From Williamsia maris (lineage in GTDB: Bacteria > Actinomycetota > Actinomycetes > Mycobacteriales > Mycobacteriaceae): 64,000 bases of DNA. The stretch spans positions 248,001-312,000 of the forward strand of contig NZ_JAMTCJ010000003.1 of assembly GCF_024171815.1 (NCBI RefSeq), given 5' to 3'. Shown here piece by piece: positions 8,240 to 17,968 of the stretch (the stretch's first letter is position 1; each line of letters begins with the position of its first letter). The notes below the pieces were generated by a model that ran no database searches, had not been told where the DNA came from, and saw only the letters and a program-made list of their open reading frames with translations. Position numbers and translations under genes: made by a program.

Positions 8240-8425
8240 CGCGTGCGACCTCCTCATCAGGTTTCCCGACCGAACATGTCGTGCGCCGATACCCCCGATG
8301 GGAAACCGGCCGATTGGTACTAGAGAACAGCGTGTGCGACGAAGTTGCAAGCCGAGTACCCGATCCCGAGCGGGTGCCGGACGGCGTCGTGGCCGGTGAG
8401 CCCGATATCGGACCCACCGAACGCG

Positions 8426-9031
8426 TCATCCGCCCGGCGAGCCGGACGGCGACGCCGGAACCGCGGGCGCGGTCGACGAACTCGAGGCCGCGTAGGGGCC
8501 ACAGGAATCTAGAACGGCGTCGCGGGCGCGGATCCACGCCGTCGACGCGGAGTTGAGGGGTGCCCGCGTCCTGGTGCCGACCGCGCGCGACAACGCGCCC
8601 GTGCGGTCTACGAGCGCCTGGGCCTGCGACCGGACCCCGTCGGACACCTGATCGGTCAGGGCATCGGAGATCGCGCCGGAACCACGGGTGAACTCGTCGA
8701 CGGCCCGCCGGTCGGCGCCGGCGAGGTCGGCGTAGGCCTGCTTCGAGTTGAGGGCGGCGACGAACGCGTTGTAGGTCCGCAGCATCGACACCACCGAGGT
8801 GGTGACCGTCGCACACAGGCTGTACTCGGCGTCGGACACGGCGTCCTGACGGCTGCGGGCCGCGCTCGAGGACTGGTCGGCGCGGTACTGACCGGCCGCG
8901 ATCGCGTCGACCTGTCCGGAACCGTCGACGTCGGAGGTGCAGCCCGTCGCGAGGAGGAGCAGCGTGCCCAGCACCAGCGCGCCGATCGCGCGTTGCGGAC
9001 GCGCCACGGCGCCCGTGCTCTGAGCCTTCAC
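8426..9031 (-). CDS. Predicted lipoprotein (Rv2240c-like position)
   Basis: The protein of about 201 residues begins with a signal peptide ending in the lipobox LLATGC, so it should be lipid-anchored outside the membrane. The mature part is helical, with ALTDQVSDGVRSQAQALVDR-like heptads, a pair of cysteines (SLCATV, LDSCGPY) and a low-complexity S/T/A/P tail. It occupies the place of a conserved hypothetical between DUF3052 and divergent aceE in mycobacteria. The GTG at 9031 just before the basic n-region is a reasonable start but has no strong ribosome-binding site. The biochemical role is unknown. Confidence 0.7.
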   Translation of the reverse strand: MKAQSTGAVARPQRAIGALVLGTLLLLATGCTSDVDGSGQVDAIAAGQYRADQSSSAARSRQDAVSDAEYSLCATVTTSVVSMLRTYNAFVAALNSKQAYADLAGADRRAVDEFTRGSGAISDALTDQVSDGVRSQAQALVDRTGALSRAVGTRTRAPLNSASTAWIRARDAVLDSCGPYAASSSSTAPAVPASPSGSPGG

Positions 9032-9302
9032 AGGTGAATAGTGCCTCAGCCGACACAGGCGGACCAACACATCAGCCGAGTCCGACGCGCCGCGCAGCAC
9101 CCGACGTGCCGGGCCCGATCCGACCGACTTGACCGCTGCGCTGCCAATCGGAGATCACATACGGCACGATTGGTGACGTACCTCGCCCCGGCGCCACCAT
9201 GCCGGGTCCGGGGTCGCACCGACGCGGGCGCACATTCCGCTCTCGGTGAGCCGATCAGGTTCCGGCCACAACATGCCGGTCGACACGAGGAGTTATCCAC
9301 CA

Positions 9303-12101
9303 GTGACAGAGCAGAGCACGCAGGATGCACGCGGCGCGAGCGGCAAAGACCGCTCGTCGGGCACCGACCGGGTCCGCGTCATCCGTGAGGGCGTGGCGTC
9401 CTACCTACCCGACATCGATCCGCAGGAGACCGACGAGTGGTTGGAGTCCTTCGACGGGCTGTTGGAGAACGCCGGTCCCGGACGTGCGCGCTACCTGATG
9501 CTGCGACTGCTCGAACGCGCCAGCGAACGCCGTGTGTCGATCCCGTCGCTGACCTCGACCGACTACGTGAACACCATCCCGACCGAGAACGAGCCCTGGT
9601 TCCCCGGTGACGAGGACGTCGAGCGCCGGTTCCGGGCGTTCATCCGTTGGAACGCGGCGATCATGGTGCACCGCGCCCAGCGACCGGGCGTCGGCGTGGG
9701 CGGACACATCTCCACCTATGCCTCGTCGGCGGCGCTCTACGAGGTCGGTTTCAACCACTTCTTCCGCGGCCAGGACCACTCCGGCGGCGGCGACCAGATC
9801 TTCATCCAGGGCCACGCCTCCCCCGGCATCTACGCGCGCGCCTACCTCGAAGGCCGTATCGACGAGCACCGCATGGACGGGTTCCGTCAGGAACACAGCC
9901 ACGCCGGCGAGGGCGGCGGTCTGCCGTCGTACCCGCACCCGCGGCTCATGCCCGAGTTCTGGCAGTTCCCCACCGTCTCGATGGGGCTCGGCCCGATGAA
10001 CGCCATCTATCAGGCTCGGTTCAACCACTACCTCGACGGCCGCGGCATCAAGGACACCTCCGACCAGCACGTGTGGGCGTTCCTCGGCGACGGTGAGATG
10101 GACGAGCCCGAATCGCGCGGCCTCGCGCACGTGGCGGCCACCGAGGGCCTCGACAACCTGACCTTCGTCATCAACTGCAACCTGCAGCGTCTCGACGGTC
10201 CCGTCCGCGGCAACGGCAAGATCATCCAGGAGCTGGAGTCGTTCTTCCGCGGCGCGGGGTGGAACGTCATCAAGGTCGTCTGGGGCCGCGAGTGGGACGC
10301 CCTGCTGCACGCCGACCGCGACGGCGCCCTGGTGAACCTGATGAACACCACGCCCGACGGCGACTTCCAGGGCTACAAGGCCAACGACGGCGCGTTCGTC
10401 CGCGAACACTTCTTCGGGCGCGATCCGCGCACGAAGGAACTGGTCAAGGACATCTCCGACGACGACATCTGGAAGCTCAAGCGCGGCGGCCACGACTACC
10501 GCAAGGTGCACGCCGCGTACGCCTCGGCGATGGCCCACAAGGGTCAGCCGACGGTGATCCTGGCGCACACGATCAAGGGCTACACCCTCGGCAAGCACTT
10601 CGAGGGCCGCAACGCGACGCACCAGATGAAGAAGCTGACACTCGACGACCTCAAGGACTTCCGCGACAGCTGCCGCATCCCGATCACCGACGAGCAACTC
10701 GAGAAGGACCCGTACCTGCCGCCGTACTACCACCCCGGCGCGGATGCACCCGAGATCCAGTACATGCTCGACCGGCGCAAGACCCTGGGCGGATTCCTGC
10801 CCACCCGCCGGACCCAGAGCAAGACCCTGAAGCCGGCGACCGACGGCGTCATCAAGGCCATGGCCAAGGGCTCGGGCAAGCAGCAGGTCGCCTCGACGAT
10901 GGCGCTCGTGCGCATCTTCAAGGAACTGATGCGCGACAAGGAGGTCGGCAAGCGCGTCGTGCCGATCATCCCCGACGAGGCACGCACCTTCGGTATGGAC
11001 TCGTGGTTCCCGTCGCTGAAGATCTACAACCGCAACGGACAGCTCTACACCTCCGTCGACGCCGACCTGATGCTCGCCTACAAGGAGAGCGAGATCGGCC
11101 AGATCCTGCACGAGGGGATCAACGAGGCGGGCTCGACCGCGTCGTTCACCGCGGTCGGCACCTCGTACGCGACGCACGACGAGCCGATGATCCCGCTGTA
11201 CATCTTCTATTCGATGTTCGGGTTCCAACGGACCGGCGACGGCCTGTGGGCCGCGGCCGATCAGATGGCGCGCGGTTTCGTCATCGGTGCGACCGCGGGC
11301 CGGACGACGCTGACCGGCGAGGGCCTGCAGCACGCCGACGGACACTCGTTGGTGCTGGCCTCGACCAACCCCGCGGTGGTGGCCTACGACTCGGCCTACG
11401 CGTACGAGATGGCGCACATCATCGTCGACGGACTCCGACGGATGTTCGGCGACGACCCGGAGAACATCTACTACTACATCACCGTCTACAACGAGCCGAT
11501 CTCACAGCCGGCGCAGCCCGACGACCTCGACGTCACCGGCGTTCTCAAGGGCATCTACAAGTGCCACGCCGCGCCGGAGAGCAAGCAGTACCCGGCGAAC
11601 ATCCTCGTCTCGGGGGTCACGATGACCGACGCGGTCCGGGCGCAGGAACTGCTCGCCGAGGACTGGGACGTCGCGGCCGACATCTGGTCGGTGACGTCGT
11701 GGGGTGAACTCACCCGTGACGGTGTCGCCTACGAGAAGGCGTCGCTGCGCGATCCGGACGGCGAGCACGAGCAGCCGTTCGTCACCTCCGCCCTGTCATC
11801 GGCGCAGGGCCCGTTCGTCGCGGTCAGCGACTTCATGCGCGGGCTGCCCGAGCTGATCCGGGCGTGGGTGCCCGGCACCTATCTGACGCTGGGTACCGAC
11901 GGGTTCGGTTTCTCCGACACCCGTCCGGCCGCGCGCCGGTTCTTCAATGTCGACGCCGAGTCGATCGCGGTCGGCGTGCTCGCGGCCCTCGCGCGGGAGG
12001 GACACATCGAGTTCTCGGTCGCCGCGAAGGCCGCCGACCGGTACGACATCACCGACGTCCTCGCGGCGCCGGATCAGACGTCGGATCCGGGCGTCTCCTG
12101 A
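9303..12101 (+). CDS. aceE: Pyruvate dehydrogenase E1 component (homodimeric type)
   Basis: The 932-residue thiamine-diphosphate enzyme decarboxylates pyruvate and passes the acetyl group to the E2 lipoyl domain of the pyruvate dehydrogenase complex. Recognisable blocks are [32 protein letters not shown] (ThDP-binding region), [20 protein letters not shown] and the C-terminal [11 protein letters not shown]. The GTG at 9303 is preceded by GAGGAG ten bases upstream; earlier codons in this frame are intergenic. It is divergent from the lipoprotein gene and is followed at 97 bases by the FAS-II regulator, linking acetyl-CoA supply to fatty acid elongation. Confidence 0.96.
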   Translation: MTEQSTQDARGASGKDRSSGTDRVRVIREGVASYLPDIDPQETDEWLESFDGLLENAGPGRARYLMLRLLERASERRVSIPSLTSTDYVNTIPTENEPWFPGDEDVERRFRAFIRWNAAIMVHRAQRPGVGVGGHISTYASSAALYEVGFNHFFRGQDHSGGGDQIFIQGHASPGIYARAYLEGRIDEHRMDGFRQEHSHAGEGGGLPSYPHPRLMPEFWQFPTVSMGLGPMNAIYQARFNHYLDGRGIKDTSDQHVWAFLGDGEMDEPESRGLAHVAATEGLDNLTFVINCNLQRLDGPVRGNGKIIQELESFFRGAGWNVIKVVWGREWDALLHADRDGALVNLMNTTPDGDFQGYKANDGAFVREHFFGRDPRTKELVKDISDDDIWKLKRGGHDYRKVHAAYASAMAHKGQPTVILAHTIKGYTLGKHFEGRNATHQMKKLTLDDLKDFRDSCRIPITDEQLEKDPYLPPYYHPGADAPEIQYMLDRRKTLGGFLPTRRTQSKTLKPATDGVIKAMAKGSGKQQVASTMALVRIFKELMRDKEVGKRVVPIIPDEARTFGMDSWFPSLKIYNRNGQLYTSVDADLMLAYKESEIGQILHEGINEAGSTASFTAVGTSYATHDEPMIPLYIFYSMFGFQRTGDGLWAAADQMARGFVIGATAGRTTLTGEGLQHADGHSLVLASTNPAVVAYDSAYAYEMAHIIVDGLRRMFGDDPENIYYYITVYNEPISQPAQPDDLDVTGVLKGIYKCHAAPESKQYPANILVSGVTMTDAVRAQELLAEDWDVAADIWSVTSWGELTRDGVAYEKASLRDPDGEHEQPFVTSALSSAQGPFVAVSDFMRGLPELIRAWVPGTYLTLGTDGFGFSDTRPAARRFFNVDAESIAVGVLAALAREGHIEFSVAAKAADRYDITDVLAAPDQTSDPGVS

Positions 12102-12198
12102 TCGATCACCGTCCTCCCGCACCGCGCCGCTCCTCATACGGTGGCGTGGTGCGGGGCGATCGGCGGATCCCCGCACGTCGAGCACCTACAGTGGTCAG

Positions 12199-13461
12199 GT
12201 GACCGACACCCCCCACGTGCCCGAACAGAATCCCGGTGACCTGTTCAGCGCGCGGGGCGCGCGCGTGCCCGCACCGGCGAACATGCACGACGCCCTCCCC
12301 GACACGCTGCTGCGGCGCGTCAAGCAGTACAGCGGTCGGCTGGCCACCGAGGCCGTGCACTCGATGCAGGACCAACTCCCCTACTTCGCCGATCTCGAGG
12401 CCGGGCAGCGCGCCAGCGTCCAGCTGGTCGTACAGACCGCGGTGGTCAACTTCGTCGAGTGGCTGCAGGATCCCGACGGCAACGTCAAGTTCACCGTCAC
12501 CGCGTTCCAGGTCGTGCCCCAGGACCTCGCGCGCCGGATCAGCCTGCTGCAGTCGGTCGAGATGGTCCGCGTGGCCATGGAGTTCTTCGAGAAGTGGCTC
12601 CCCCTGCTCGCGCGTAACGACGCGCAACTGCGGGCACTGACCGAGTCGGTTCTGCGCTACGGCCGCGAGATCGGTTTCGCCGCGGCGGCCATCTACGCCT
12701 CGGCGGCGGAATCCCGCGGCGCATGGGACTCGCGACTCGAGGCCCTCGTCGTCGACGCGGTCGTCCGCGGCGACAGCGGCCCCACCCTGCTGTCGCGCGC
12801 CGCGGCGCTCAACTGGGACGCCGACGCGACCGCGACGGTCGTCGTCGGGTATCCGCCACCCGAACTGAACGTGTCGGTCCCTCTCGCCATCCACACCACC
12901 GCACGTCAGCACGAGCGGTCGGCGTTGTCGGTCGTACAGGGAACGCACCTCGTCGCCATCGTCAGTGGACAGATGGACGCCAGTGACCCCTTCGTGGCGA
13001 AACTGCTGACGCACTTCGCGGACGCGCCGGTCGTCATCGGACACACCACCGCCAACCTCGGCGCGGCCCACTCGAGCGCCGTGGAGGCATTGGCGGGCAT
13101 GGATGCGGTGGCCGGCTGGCCGGGTGCACCGCGTCCGGTGCACAGCTGGGAACTGCTCCCCGAGCGCGCGCTGCTCGGCGACTCCGCCGCCGTCACGACT
13201 CTCAACGACTTCCTCGTGATCCCGTTGGCGAAGGGTGGGGCCACCCTCACGAACACGCTCGACGCCTACCTGGATTCCGGCGGATCGGTCGAATCGTGCG
13301 CCCGAGAACTGTTCGTTCACCCAAATACTGTGAGATATCGACTAAAGCGGATAGCCGAGGTGACGGGCCGCGACCCGATGAATCCGCGCGATGCGTACGT
13401 CCTGAGGGTGGCATCGACGGTCGGACGACTGGCACAGGTTCGACACGAAACGCGATCATGA
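12199..13461 (+). CDS. mabR: PucR-type transcriptional regulator of FAS-II genes (MabR/FasR)
   Basis: The 420-residue protein has no obvious N-terminal DNA-binding domain. It ends in a PucR-type helix-turn-helix with YLDSGGSVESCARELFVHPNTVRYRLKRI (about 354-383). Its place directly before fabD-acpM-kasA matches M. tuberculosis Rv2242, named MabR, and Streptomyces FasR, which bind the promoter of the downstream fatty acid synthase operon and tune it to acyl-CoA. The start is a GTG at 12199 with only a weak ribosome-binding site. The 188-bp gap to fabD contains likely binding sites. Confidence 0.88.
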   Translation: MTDTPHVPEQNPGDLFSARGARVPAPANMHDALPDTLLRRVKQYSGRLATEAVHSMQDQLPYFADLEAGQRASVQLVVQTAVVNFVEWLQDPDGNVKFTVTAFQVVPQDLARRISLLQSVEMVRVAMEFFEKWLPLLARNDAQLRALTESVLRYGREIGFAAAAIYASAAESRGAWDSRLEALVVDAVVRGDSGPTLLSRAAALNWDADATATVVVGYPPPELNVSVPLAIHTTARQHERSALSVVQGTHLVAIVSGQMDASDPFVAKLLTHFADAPVVIGHTTANLGAAHSSAVEALAGMDAVAGWPGAPRPVHSWELLPERALLGDSAAVTTLNDFLVIPLAKGGATLTNTLDAYLDSGGSVESCARELFVHPNTVRYRLKRIAEVTGRDPMNPRDAYVLRVASTVGRLAQVRHETRS

Positions 13462-13554
13462 GTCCCATGCGTCACAGTGGTTTCGGATTTACTGGGTAAC
13501 CTCCTATTGAGTCCGCGTCCCGGCTGTTCACTATCACGAGTCTCGATCCGGTGA

Positions 13555-13599
13555 CAAACGGGATACGTGCAGACAGCCGTTTGTAGGAACCGCACAAAA
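13555..13599. promoter_or_regulatory. Candidate MabR/FasR binding repeats upstream of fabD
   Basis: ACAAACGG (13555-13562) and CCGTTTGT (13578-13585) are perfect 8-bp inverted arms 15 bases apart. A third half-site ACAAA (13595-13599) pairs with the TTTGT of the middle site across nine bases. They lie in the fabD promoter region directly after mabR, where the FAS-II regulator should act. Binding is inferred from position and symmetry. Confidence 0.5.
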
Positions 13600-13649
13600 C
13601 CTCGGCGCAAGGTTCGGCCCCACCAACACCCACACGACGAGCCCTCAGG

Positions 13650-14573
13650 GTGTTCTCTGATCAAGTGCTCTCGTTGCTAGCGCCCGGACAGGGCTCACAG
13701 ACCCCCGGGATGCTCGAGCCGTGGCTCGAGCTACCCGGCGTACAAGACCAGATCGCGACATGGTCGAAGCTGACCGGCCTCCAGCTCGAACGGCTCGGCA
13801 CCACGGCGACCGCCGAGGAGATCACCGACACCGCGGTGACGCAGCCGCTCGTGGTCGTCTCCGCCCTGATCGCCTACGACGAGATCGTCAAGCGCGGATC
13901 GTTGCCGTCGGACCTCGTCGTCGCCGGCCACTCGATCGGCGAACTGGCCGCGGCCGCGATCACCGGTGTGATCAGTCGCGACGAGGCCGTGTCCCTGGCC
14001 GCCATCCGTGGCGCCGAGATGGCCAAGGCCTGCGCGCTCGAGCCCACCACCATGGCCGCCGTCCTCGGCGGCGACGAGCAGCAGGTCCTCGACCGCCTCG
14101 CCGAGCTCGATCTGATCCCGGCCAACCGCAACGCCGTCGGCCAGATCGTGGCCGCCGGACGCGTCGAGGCCATCGACGAACTCATCGCCAACCCGCCGGA
14201 GAAGGCGCGAACCCGTAAGCTCTCCGTCGCAGGCGCCTTCCACACGCGGTACATGGCGCCCGCGCAGGATGCGGTGGCCGCGGCCGCCGCGACGATCACG
14301 CCACAGGACCCCACCTGTGTGCTGCTGTCGAACTTCGACGGCAAGCCGGTCACGACGGGCAACGACGCCCTCGCGAAGCTGGTCGCCCAGGTGACCAACC
14401 CGGTTCGATGGGACCTCTGCTCGGCAACGATGCGTGAGCTCGGGGTCAGCGGACTGGTCGAGCTGCCCCCCGCCGGGGCGCTGACCGGTATCGCCAAGCG
14501 CGAGTTGAAGGGCACACCGACCCGTGCCCTCAAGACCCCCTCCGATCTCGAGGCGATCACAGAGCTTGGATAG
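13650..14573 (+). CDS. fabD: Malonyl-CoA:ACP transacylase FabD
   Basis: This 307-residue alpha/beta transferase moves malonyl groups from CoA to acyl carrier protein. LLAPGQGSQTPGM opens the fold, the nucleophile is Ser95 in GHSIGE, and an AFHTRYMAPA block carries the catalytic His. The GTG at 13650 gives a short leader; the GTG at 13665 would match the mycobacterial N-terminus better, and neither has a strong ribosome-binding site. It is the first gene of the fabD-acpM-kasA-accD6 run and supplies the extender unit for FAS-II and mycolic acid synthesis. Confidence 0.95.
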   Translation: MFSDQVLSLLAPGQGSQTPGMLEPWLELPGVQDQIATWSKLTGLQLERLGTTATAEEITDTAVTQPLVVVSALIAYDEIVKRGSLPSDLVVAGHSIGELAAAAITGVISRDEAVSLAAIRGAEMAKACALEPTTMAAVLGGDEQQVLDRLAELDLIPANRNAVGQIVAAGRVEAIDELIANPPEKARTRKLSVAGAFHTRYMAPAQDAVAAAAATITPQDPTCVLLSNFDGKPVTTGNDALAKLVAQVTNPVRWDLCSATMRELGVSGLVELPPAGALTGIAKRELKGTPTRALKTPSDLEAITELG

Positions 14574-14701
14574 CGGCGCCGCACACCGCAGGCGCCCCCG
14601 GAGGACGAACACTCTCGTGATCGTCGGTCCAAACGGTGGCCAGACCACCGCTTCCGGAACCATGTGAAGTCGAAGAACGAACAACAGAAGGGAGTCACCC
14701 A

Positions 14702-15007
14702 GTGGCGACTCAGGACGAACTCATTGCCGGCATCGCGGAGATCATCGAAGAGGTCACCGGTATTGAGCCCTCCGAGGTCACCGTCGACAAGTCCTTCGTC
14801 GACGACCTCGACATCGACTCGCTGTCGATGGTCGAGATCGCGGTCCAGACCGAGGACAAGTACGGAGTGAAGATCCCCGACGAGGATCTGGCCGGCCTGC
14901 GCACCGTTGGTGACGCCGTGAACTACATCCAGAAGCTCGAGGCCGAGAACCCGGAAGCCGCCGCAGCCATCAAGGCGCAGGTGGACTCCAACAAGAAGGC
15001 TGAGTGA
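14702..15007 (+). CDS. acpM: Meromycolate extension acyl carrier protein AcpM
   Basis: The 101-residue acidic protein carries the 4'-phosphopantetheine attachment Ser40 in LDIDSLSM and holds growing acyl chains for FAS-II. It is longer than standard ACPs (about 80) because of the C-terminal extension LEAENPEAAAAIKAQVDSNKKAE, typical of AcpM in mycolic-acid bacteria. The GTG start is supported by AGAAGGGAG upstream. It ends six bases before the ketosynthase TTG. Confidence 0.95.
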   Translation: MATQDELIAGIAEIIEEVTGIEPSEVTVDKSFVDDLDIDSLSMVEIAVQTEDKYGVKIPDEDLAGLRTVGDAVNYIQKLEAENPEAAAAIKAQVDSNKKAE

Positions 15008-15012
15008 ACTAA

Positions 15013-16278
15013 TTGACATCATCTCTTCGCGAATTCTCAACAGCGGCGGGGAACTTTCCCAGCGTCGTGGTGACCTCCATGGTCGCCACGACGTCCGTGG
15101 GTGAGGATCTCGACTCCACCTGGAAGGGCCTGCTCGCCGGCGAATCCGGGATCCGGACGCTGACGGACGATTTCGTCACCGAGTACAACCTGCCGGTGAC
15201 CTTCGGCGGCAAACTGGTGAAGGACCCCACCGAGGAGGTGTCGCGCGTCGAGGCACGGCGCATGAGCTATGTCGAGCGCATGGCCCATGTGATGAGCAAG
15301 CGGTTGTGGGAGAAGGCGGGCGAGCCCGAGGTCGACCACGACCGTCTCGCGGTCGTTCTCGGCACCGGGCTCGGTGGAGGCGACGCCCTCATCGCGGCCC
15401 ACGACGCCATGACCCTGACCGGCAACTACCGCAAGGTGTCGCCGCTCGCGGTGCCGATGACCATGCCGAACGGACCCGCTGCGGTCATCGGTCTGAACAT
15501 CGGCGCCCGGGCCGGGGTCATCACCCCGGTGTCGGCCTGCTCGTCGGGCTCGGAAGCCATCGCGCACGCCTGGCGGCACATCGTGCTCGGCGACGCCGAC
15601 ATGGTCGTCACCGGTGGTGTCGAGGGCTTCATCGACGCGGTCCCGATCGCCAGCTTCGCCATGATGCGTGCGATGAGCACGCGGAACGACGATCCGGCGG
15701 CGGCGTCACGTCCGTTCGACAAGGACCGTGACGGCTTCGTCTTCGGCGAGGCCGCGGCTCTGATGGTGATCGAACGTGAGGACCACGCCCGGGCACGTGG
15801 CGCGCACATCCATGCGCGTCTGCTCGGCACCGGCATCACGTCCGACGGCTACCACCTGGTGGCACCGCATCCCGAGGGAACCGGTGCCGCGCGTGCGATG
15901 CGTCGTGCGCTGGAGACCGCCGGGCTGCAGCGCAGCGACATCTCCCATGTCAACGCACACGCGACATCGACATCGATCGGCGACACCGCCGAGGCGTTGG
16001 CGATCAATTCGGCAATCGGCGAGCACGCTGCGGTGTACGCACCGAAGTCCGCGCTCGGGCACTCCATCGGGGCTGTGGGTGCATTGGAATCGGTACTGAC
16101 CGTCAAGGCGATCGAAGACGGGGTCATCCCGCCGACGCTCAACTTGGAGAACCAGGACACCGAGTGCAATCTCGACGTCGTCGCCGGTGAGCCGCGGTAC
16201 GGGCAAATCGACTACGCCATCAACAACTCGTTCGGATTCGGTGGGCACAATGTGGCGCTCGCCTTTGGGCGCTACTGA
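15013..16278 (+). CDS. kasA: Beta-ketoacyl-ACP synthase (KasA-type)
   Basis: The 421-residue condensing enzyme elongates acyl-ACP with malonyl-ACP. The triad is Cys176 in [11 protein letters not shown], His316 in NAHATST and His350 in ALGHSIGA, with Lys345 nearby. The C-terminus [18 protein letters not shown] is nearly identical to M. tuberculosis KasA. The start is a TTG five bases after the acpM stop, giving near-equal production with the carrier protein. Mycobacteria have kasA and kasB in tandem; here accD6 follows directly, so one enzyme probably covers both roles. Confidence 0.94.
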   Translation: MTSSLREFSTAAGNFPSVVVTSMVATTSVGEDLDSTWKGLLAGESGIRTLTDDFVTEYNLPVTFGGKLVKDPTEEVSRVEARRMSYVERMAHVMSKRLWEKAGEPEVDHDRLAVVLGTGLGGGDALIAAHDAMTLTGNYRKVSPLAVPMTMPNGPAAVIGLNIGARAGVITPVSACSSGSEAIAHAWRHIVLGDADMVVTGGVEGFIDAVPIASFAMMRAMSTRNDDPAAASRPFDKDRDGFVFGEAAALMVIEREDHARARGAHIHARLLGTGITSDGYHLVAPHPEGTGAARAMRRALETAGLQRSDISHVNAHATSTSIGDTAEALAINSAIGEHAAVYAPKSALGHSIGAVGALESVLTVKAIEDGVIPPTLNLENQDTECNLDVVAGEPRYGQIDYAINNSFGFGGHNVALAFGRY

Positions 16279-16333
16279 CACACGTGTCGCGTTCGCGCAC
16301 ACAGTGACTCTGTCGAAATCGTTAGGAGAATCG

Positions 16334-17785
16334 ATGACCACCATGGCTCCGATCACTTCCCAGGAGGAATCCGTCGATCCACGCGACCCCTTGCTGCGAT
16401 TGACCAATTTCTTCGATGAGGGCTCGATGTCGCTCCTGCACACCCGCGACAAGTCGGGCGTGCAGGCCGCGGTCGGCCGGGTGAAGGGCGTGCGCACCAT
16501 CTCCTACTGCACCGATGGGACCGTCATGGGCGGCGCCATGGGCGTGGTGGGGTGTGCGCACATCGTCAACGCCATCGACACCGCCATCGCCGAGCAGGCT
16601 CCGATCGTGGGCATCTGGCACTCCGGCGGGGCTCGCCTCGCCGAGGGTGTCGAGGCGCTGCACGCGGTCGGCAAGGTGTTCGAGGCCATGGTGCGTGCCT
16701 CCGGTTACGTGCCGCAGATCTCGGTGGTCGTCGGCTTCGCCGCCGGCGGCGCCGCCTACGGTCCGGCCCTGACCGACATCGTCATCATGGCGCCGGCCGG
16801 TCGGGTGTTCGTCACCGGGCCGGACGTCGTCCGCAGCGTCACCGGCGAGCAGGTCGACATGGAGTCGCTCGGTGGTCCGTTGACGCACGGCAAGAAGTCG
16901 GGTGTCTCGCACATCACCGCCGATTCGGAGCCGGATGCGCTGTGGCGTGCCCGTCGCCTGATCGGGACGTTCAGCCAGCAGGGACACTTCAGCCGTCAGC
17001 GCGCCGAGGCCGGGGACTCCGACCTGCGGGCGTTGCTGCCCACGTCGAACCGTCGCGCTTACGACGTGCACCCGGTGGTGCACGGTTTGCTCGACACCGA
17101 CCTGGCCGCCGACGGCGAGACCGAGATCTCCAGCTTTGAGGAGATCCAGCCGAAGTTCGCGCCCAACATCGTCGTCGGGTTCGGGCGGTTGTCCGGCCGG
17201 AGTGTCGGTGTGGTCGCCAACAACCCGCTGCGCATGGGTGGTTGCCTCAACTCGCTCAGCGCGGAGAAGGCGGCGCGGTTCGTCCGCCTGTGCGACGCGT
17301 TCGGCATCCCGCTGATCGTGCTGACCGACGTCCCGGGCTACCTGCCCGGCGTGGGCCAGGAGTGGGAAGGCGTCGTCCGTCGTGGCGCCAAGCTGCTGCA
17401 CGCGTTCGCCGAGTGCTCGGTCCCCCGCGTCACGCTGGTGACCCGCAAGATCTATGGCGGCGCCTACATCGCGATGAACTCGCGGGCGCTGGGTGCCACG
17501 GCCGTGTTCGCATGGCCCGGCTCCGAGGTCGCCGTCATGGGGGCCAAGGCCGCCGTGGGCATCCTGCACAAGAAGGCGCTGGCCGCAGCGGCCGACGACG
17601 AGCGCGAGGCTCTGCACGAACGCCTCGCCGTCGAGCACGAGGCCATCGCCGGCGGTGTGGGACGCGCGCAGTCCATCGGTGTCGTCGACGAGATCATCGA
17701 TCCGGCGAAGACCCGCAGCATCGTCGCCGAGGCACTGGCCTCGGCGCCGGCACGACGCGGACGGCACAAGAACATCCCGTTGTGA
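16334..17785 (+). CDS. accD6: Acyl-CoA carboxylase beta (carboxyltransferase) subunit AccD6
   Basis: The 483-residue carboxyltransferase moves CO2 from biotin to acetyl- or propionyl-CoA. Both crotonase-fold halves are present: the N-terminal half with WHSGGARLAEGVEAL and GFAAGGAAYGPALTD, and the C-terminal half with TDVPGYLPGVGQEW, RKIYGGAYIAMNS and WPGSEVAVMGAKAA. AGGAGA seven bases upstream supports the ATG at 16334. Placement after kasA matches AccD6, which makes malonyl-CoA for FAS-II. A hairpin terminator follows 23 bases after the stop. Confidence 0.94.
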   Translation: MTTMAPITSQEESVDPRDPLLRLTNFFDEGSMSLLHTRDKSGVQAAVGRVKGVRTISYCTDGTVMGGAMGVVGCAHIVNAIDTAIAEQAPIVGIWHSGGARLAEGVEALHAVGKVFEAMVRASGYVPQISVVVGFAAGGAAYGPALTDIVIMAPAGRVFVTGPDVVRSVTGEQVDMESLGGPLTHGKKSGVSHITADSEPDALWRARRLIGTFSQQGHFSRQRAEAGDSDLRALLPTSNRRAYDVHPVVHGLLDTDLAADGETEISSFEEIQPKFAPNIVVGFGRLSGRSVGVVANNPLRMGGCLNSLSAEKAARFVRLCDAFGIPLIVLTDVPGYLPGVGQEWEGVVRRGAKLLHAFAECSVPRVTLVTRKIYGGAYIAMNSRALGATAVFAWPGSEVAVMGAKAAVGILHKKALAAAADDEREALHERLAVEHEAIAGGVGRAQSIGVVDEIIDPAKTRSIVAEALASAPARRGRHKNIPL

Positions 17786-17808
17786 TCCACAACTGACGTT
17801 CAACGGAC

Positions 17809-17846
17809 AAGGACCCGGACTCCCGCAAGGGAATCCGGGTCCTTTT
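17809..17846 (+). terminator. Rho-independent terminator of the FAS-II operon
   Basis: AAGGACCCGGA and its complement TCCGGGTCCTT flank a short loop and are followed by a run of T. The stem is long and GC-rich and ends the fabD-acpM-kasA-accD6 transcript; the A-rich left arm could also stop minus-strand transcripts from DUF3145. Confidence 0.88.
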
Positions 17847-17848
17847 TC

Positions 17849-17968
17849 GTGTTGGGCCGTTGTTGCGCTGTGTTGGGCTCTCGTTCGCGCGTGTTGGGCC
17901 CTCGTTCGCGCGTGTTGGGCCCTCGTTCGCGCGTGTTGGGCTTTCGTTCCTGCGTGTTGGGCCCCGTG
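17849..17968. repeat. 21-bp tandem repeat, five units plus a partial
   Basis: Units beginning GTGTTGGGC start at 17849, 17870, 17891, 17912 and 17933, with a partial copy at 17954. The third and fourth units are identical; the outer copies have diverged, mainly in their second half. The array fills the space between the terminator and the stop of the DUF3145 gene. The period is a multiple of three, but no supported gene reads through it. Confidence 0.92.

Noticed and set aside
9405-11417. A 670-codon open frame antisense to aceE
   Set aside because: Its composition is a mirror of aceE codons, with no domain motif or ribosome-binding site.
12106-13320. A 404-codon open frame antisense to mabR
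   Set aside because: It has no recognisable domain; the plus-strand gene has the PucR helix-turn-helix and conserved position.
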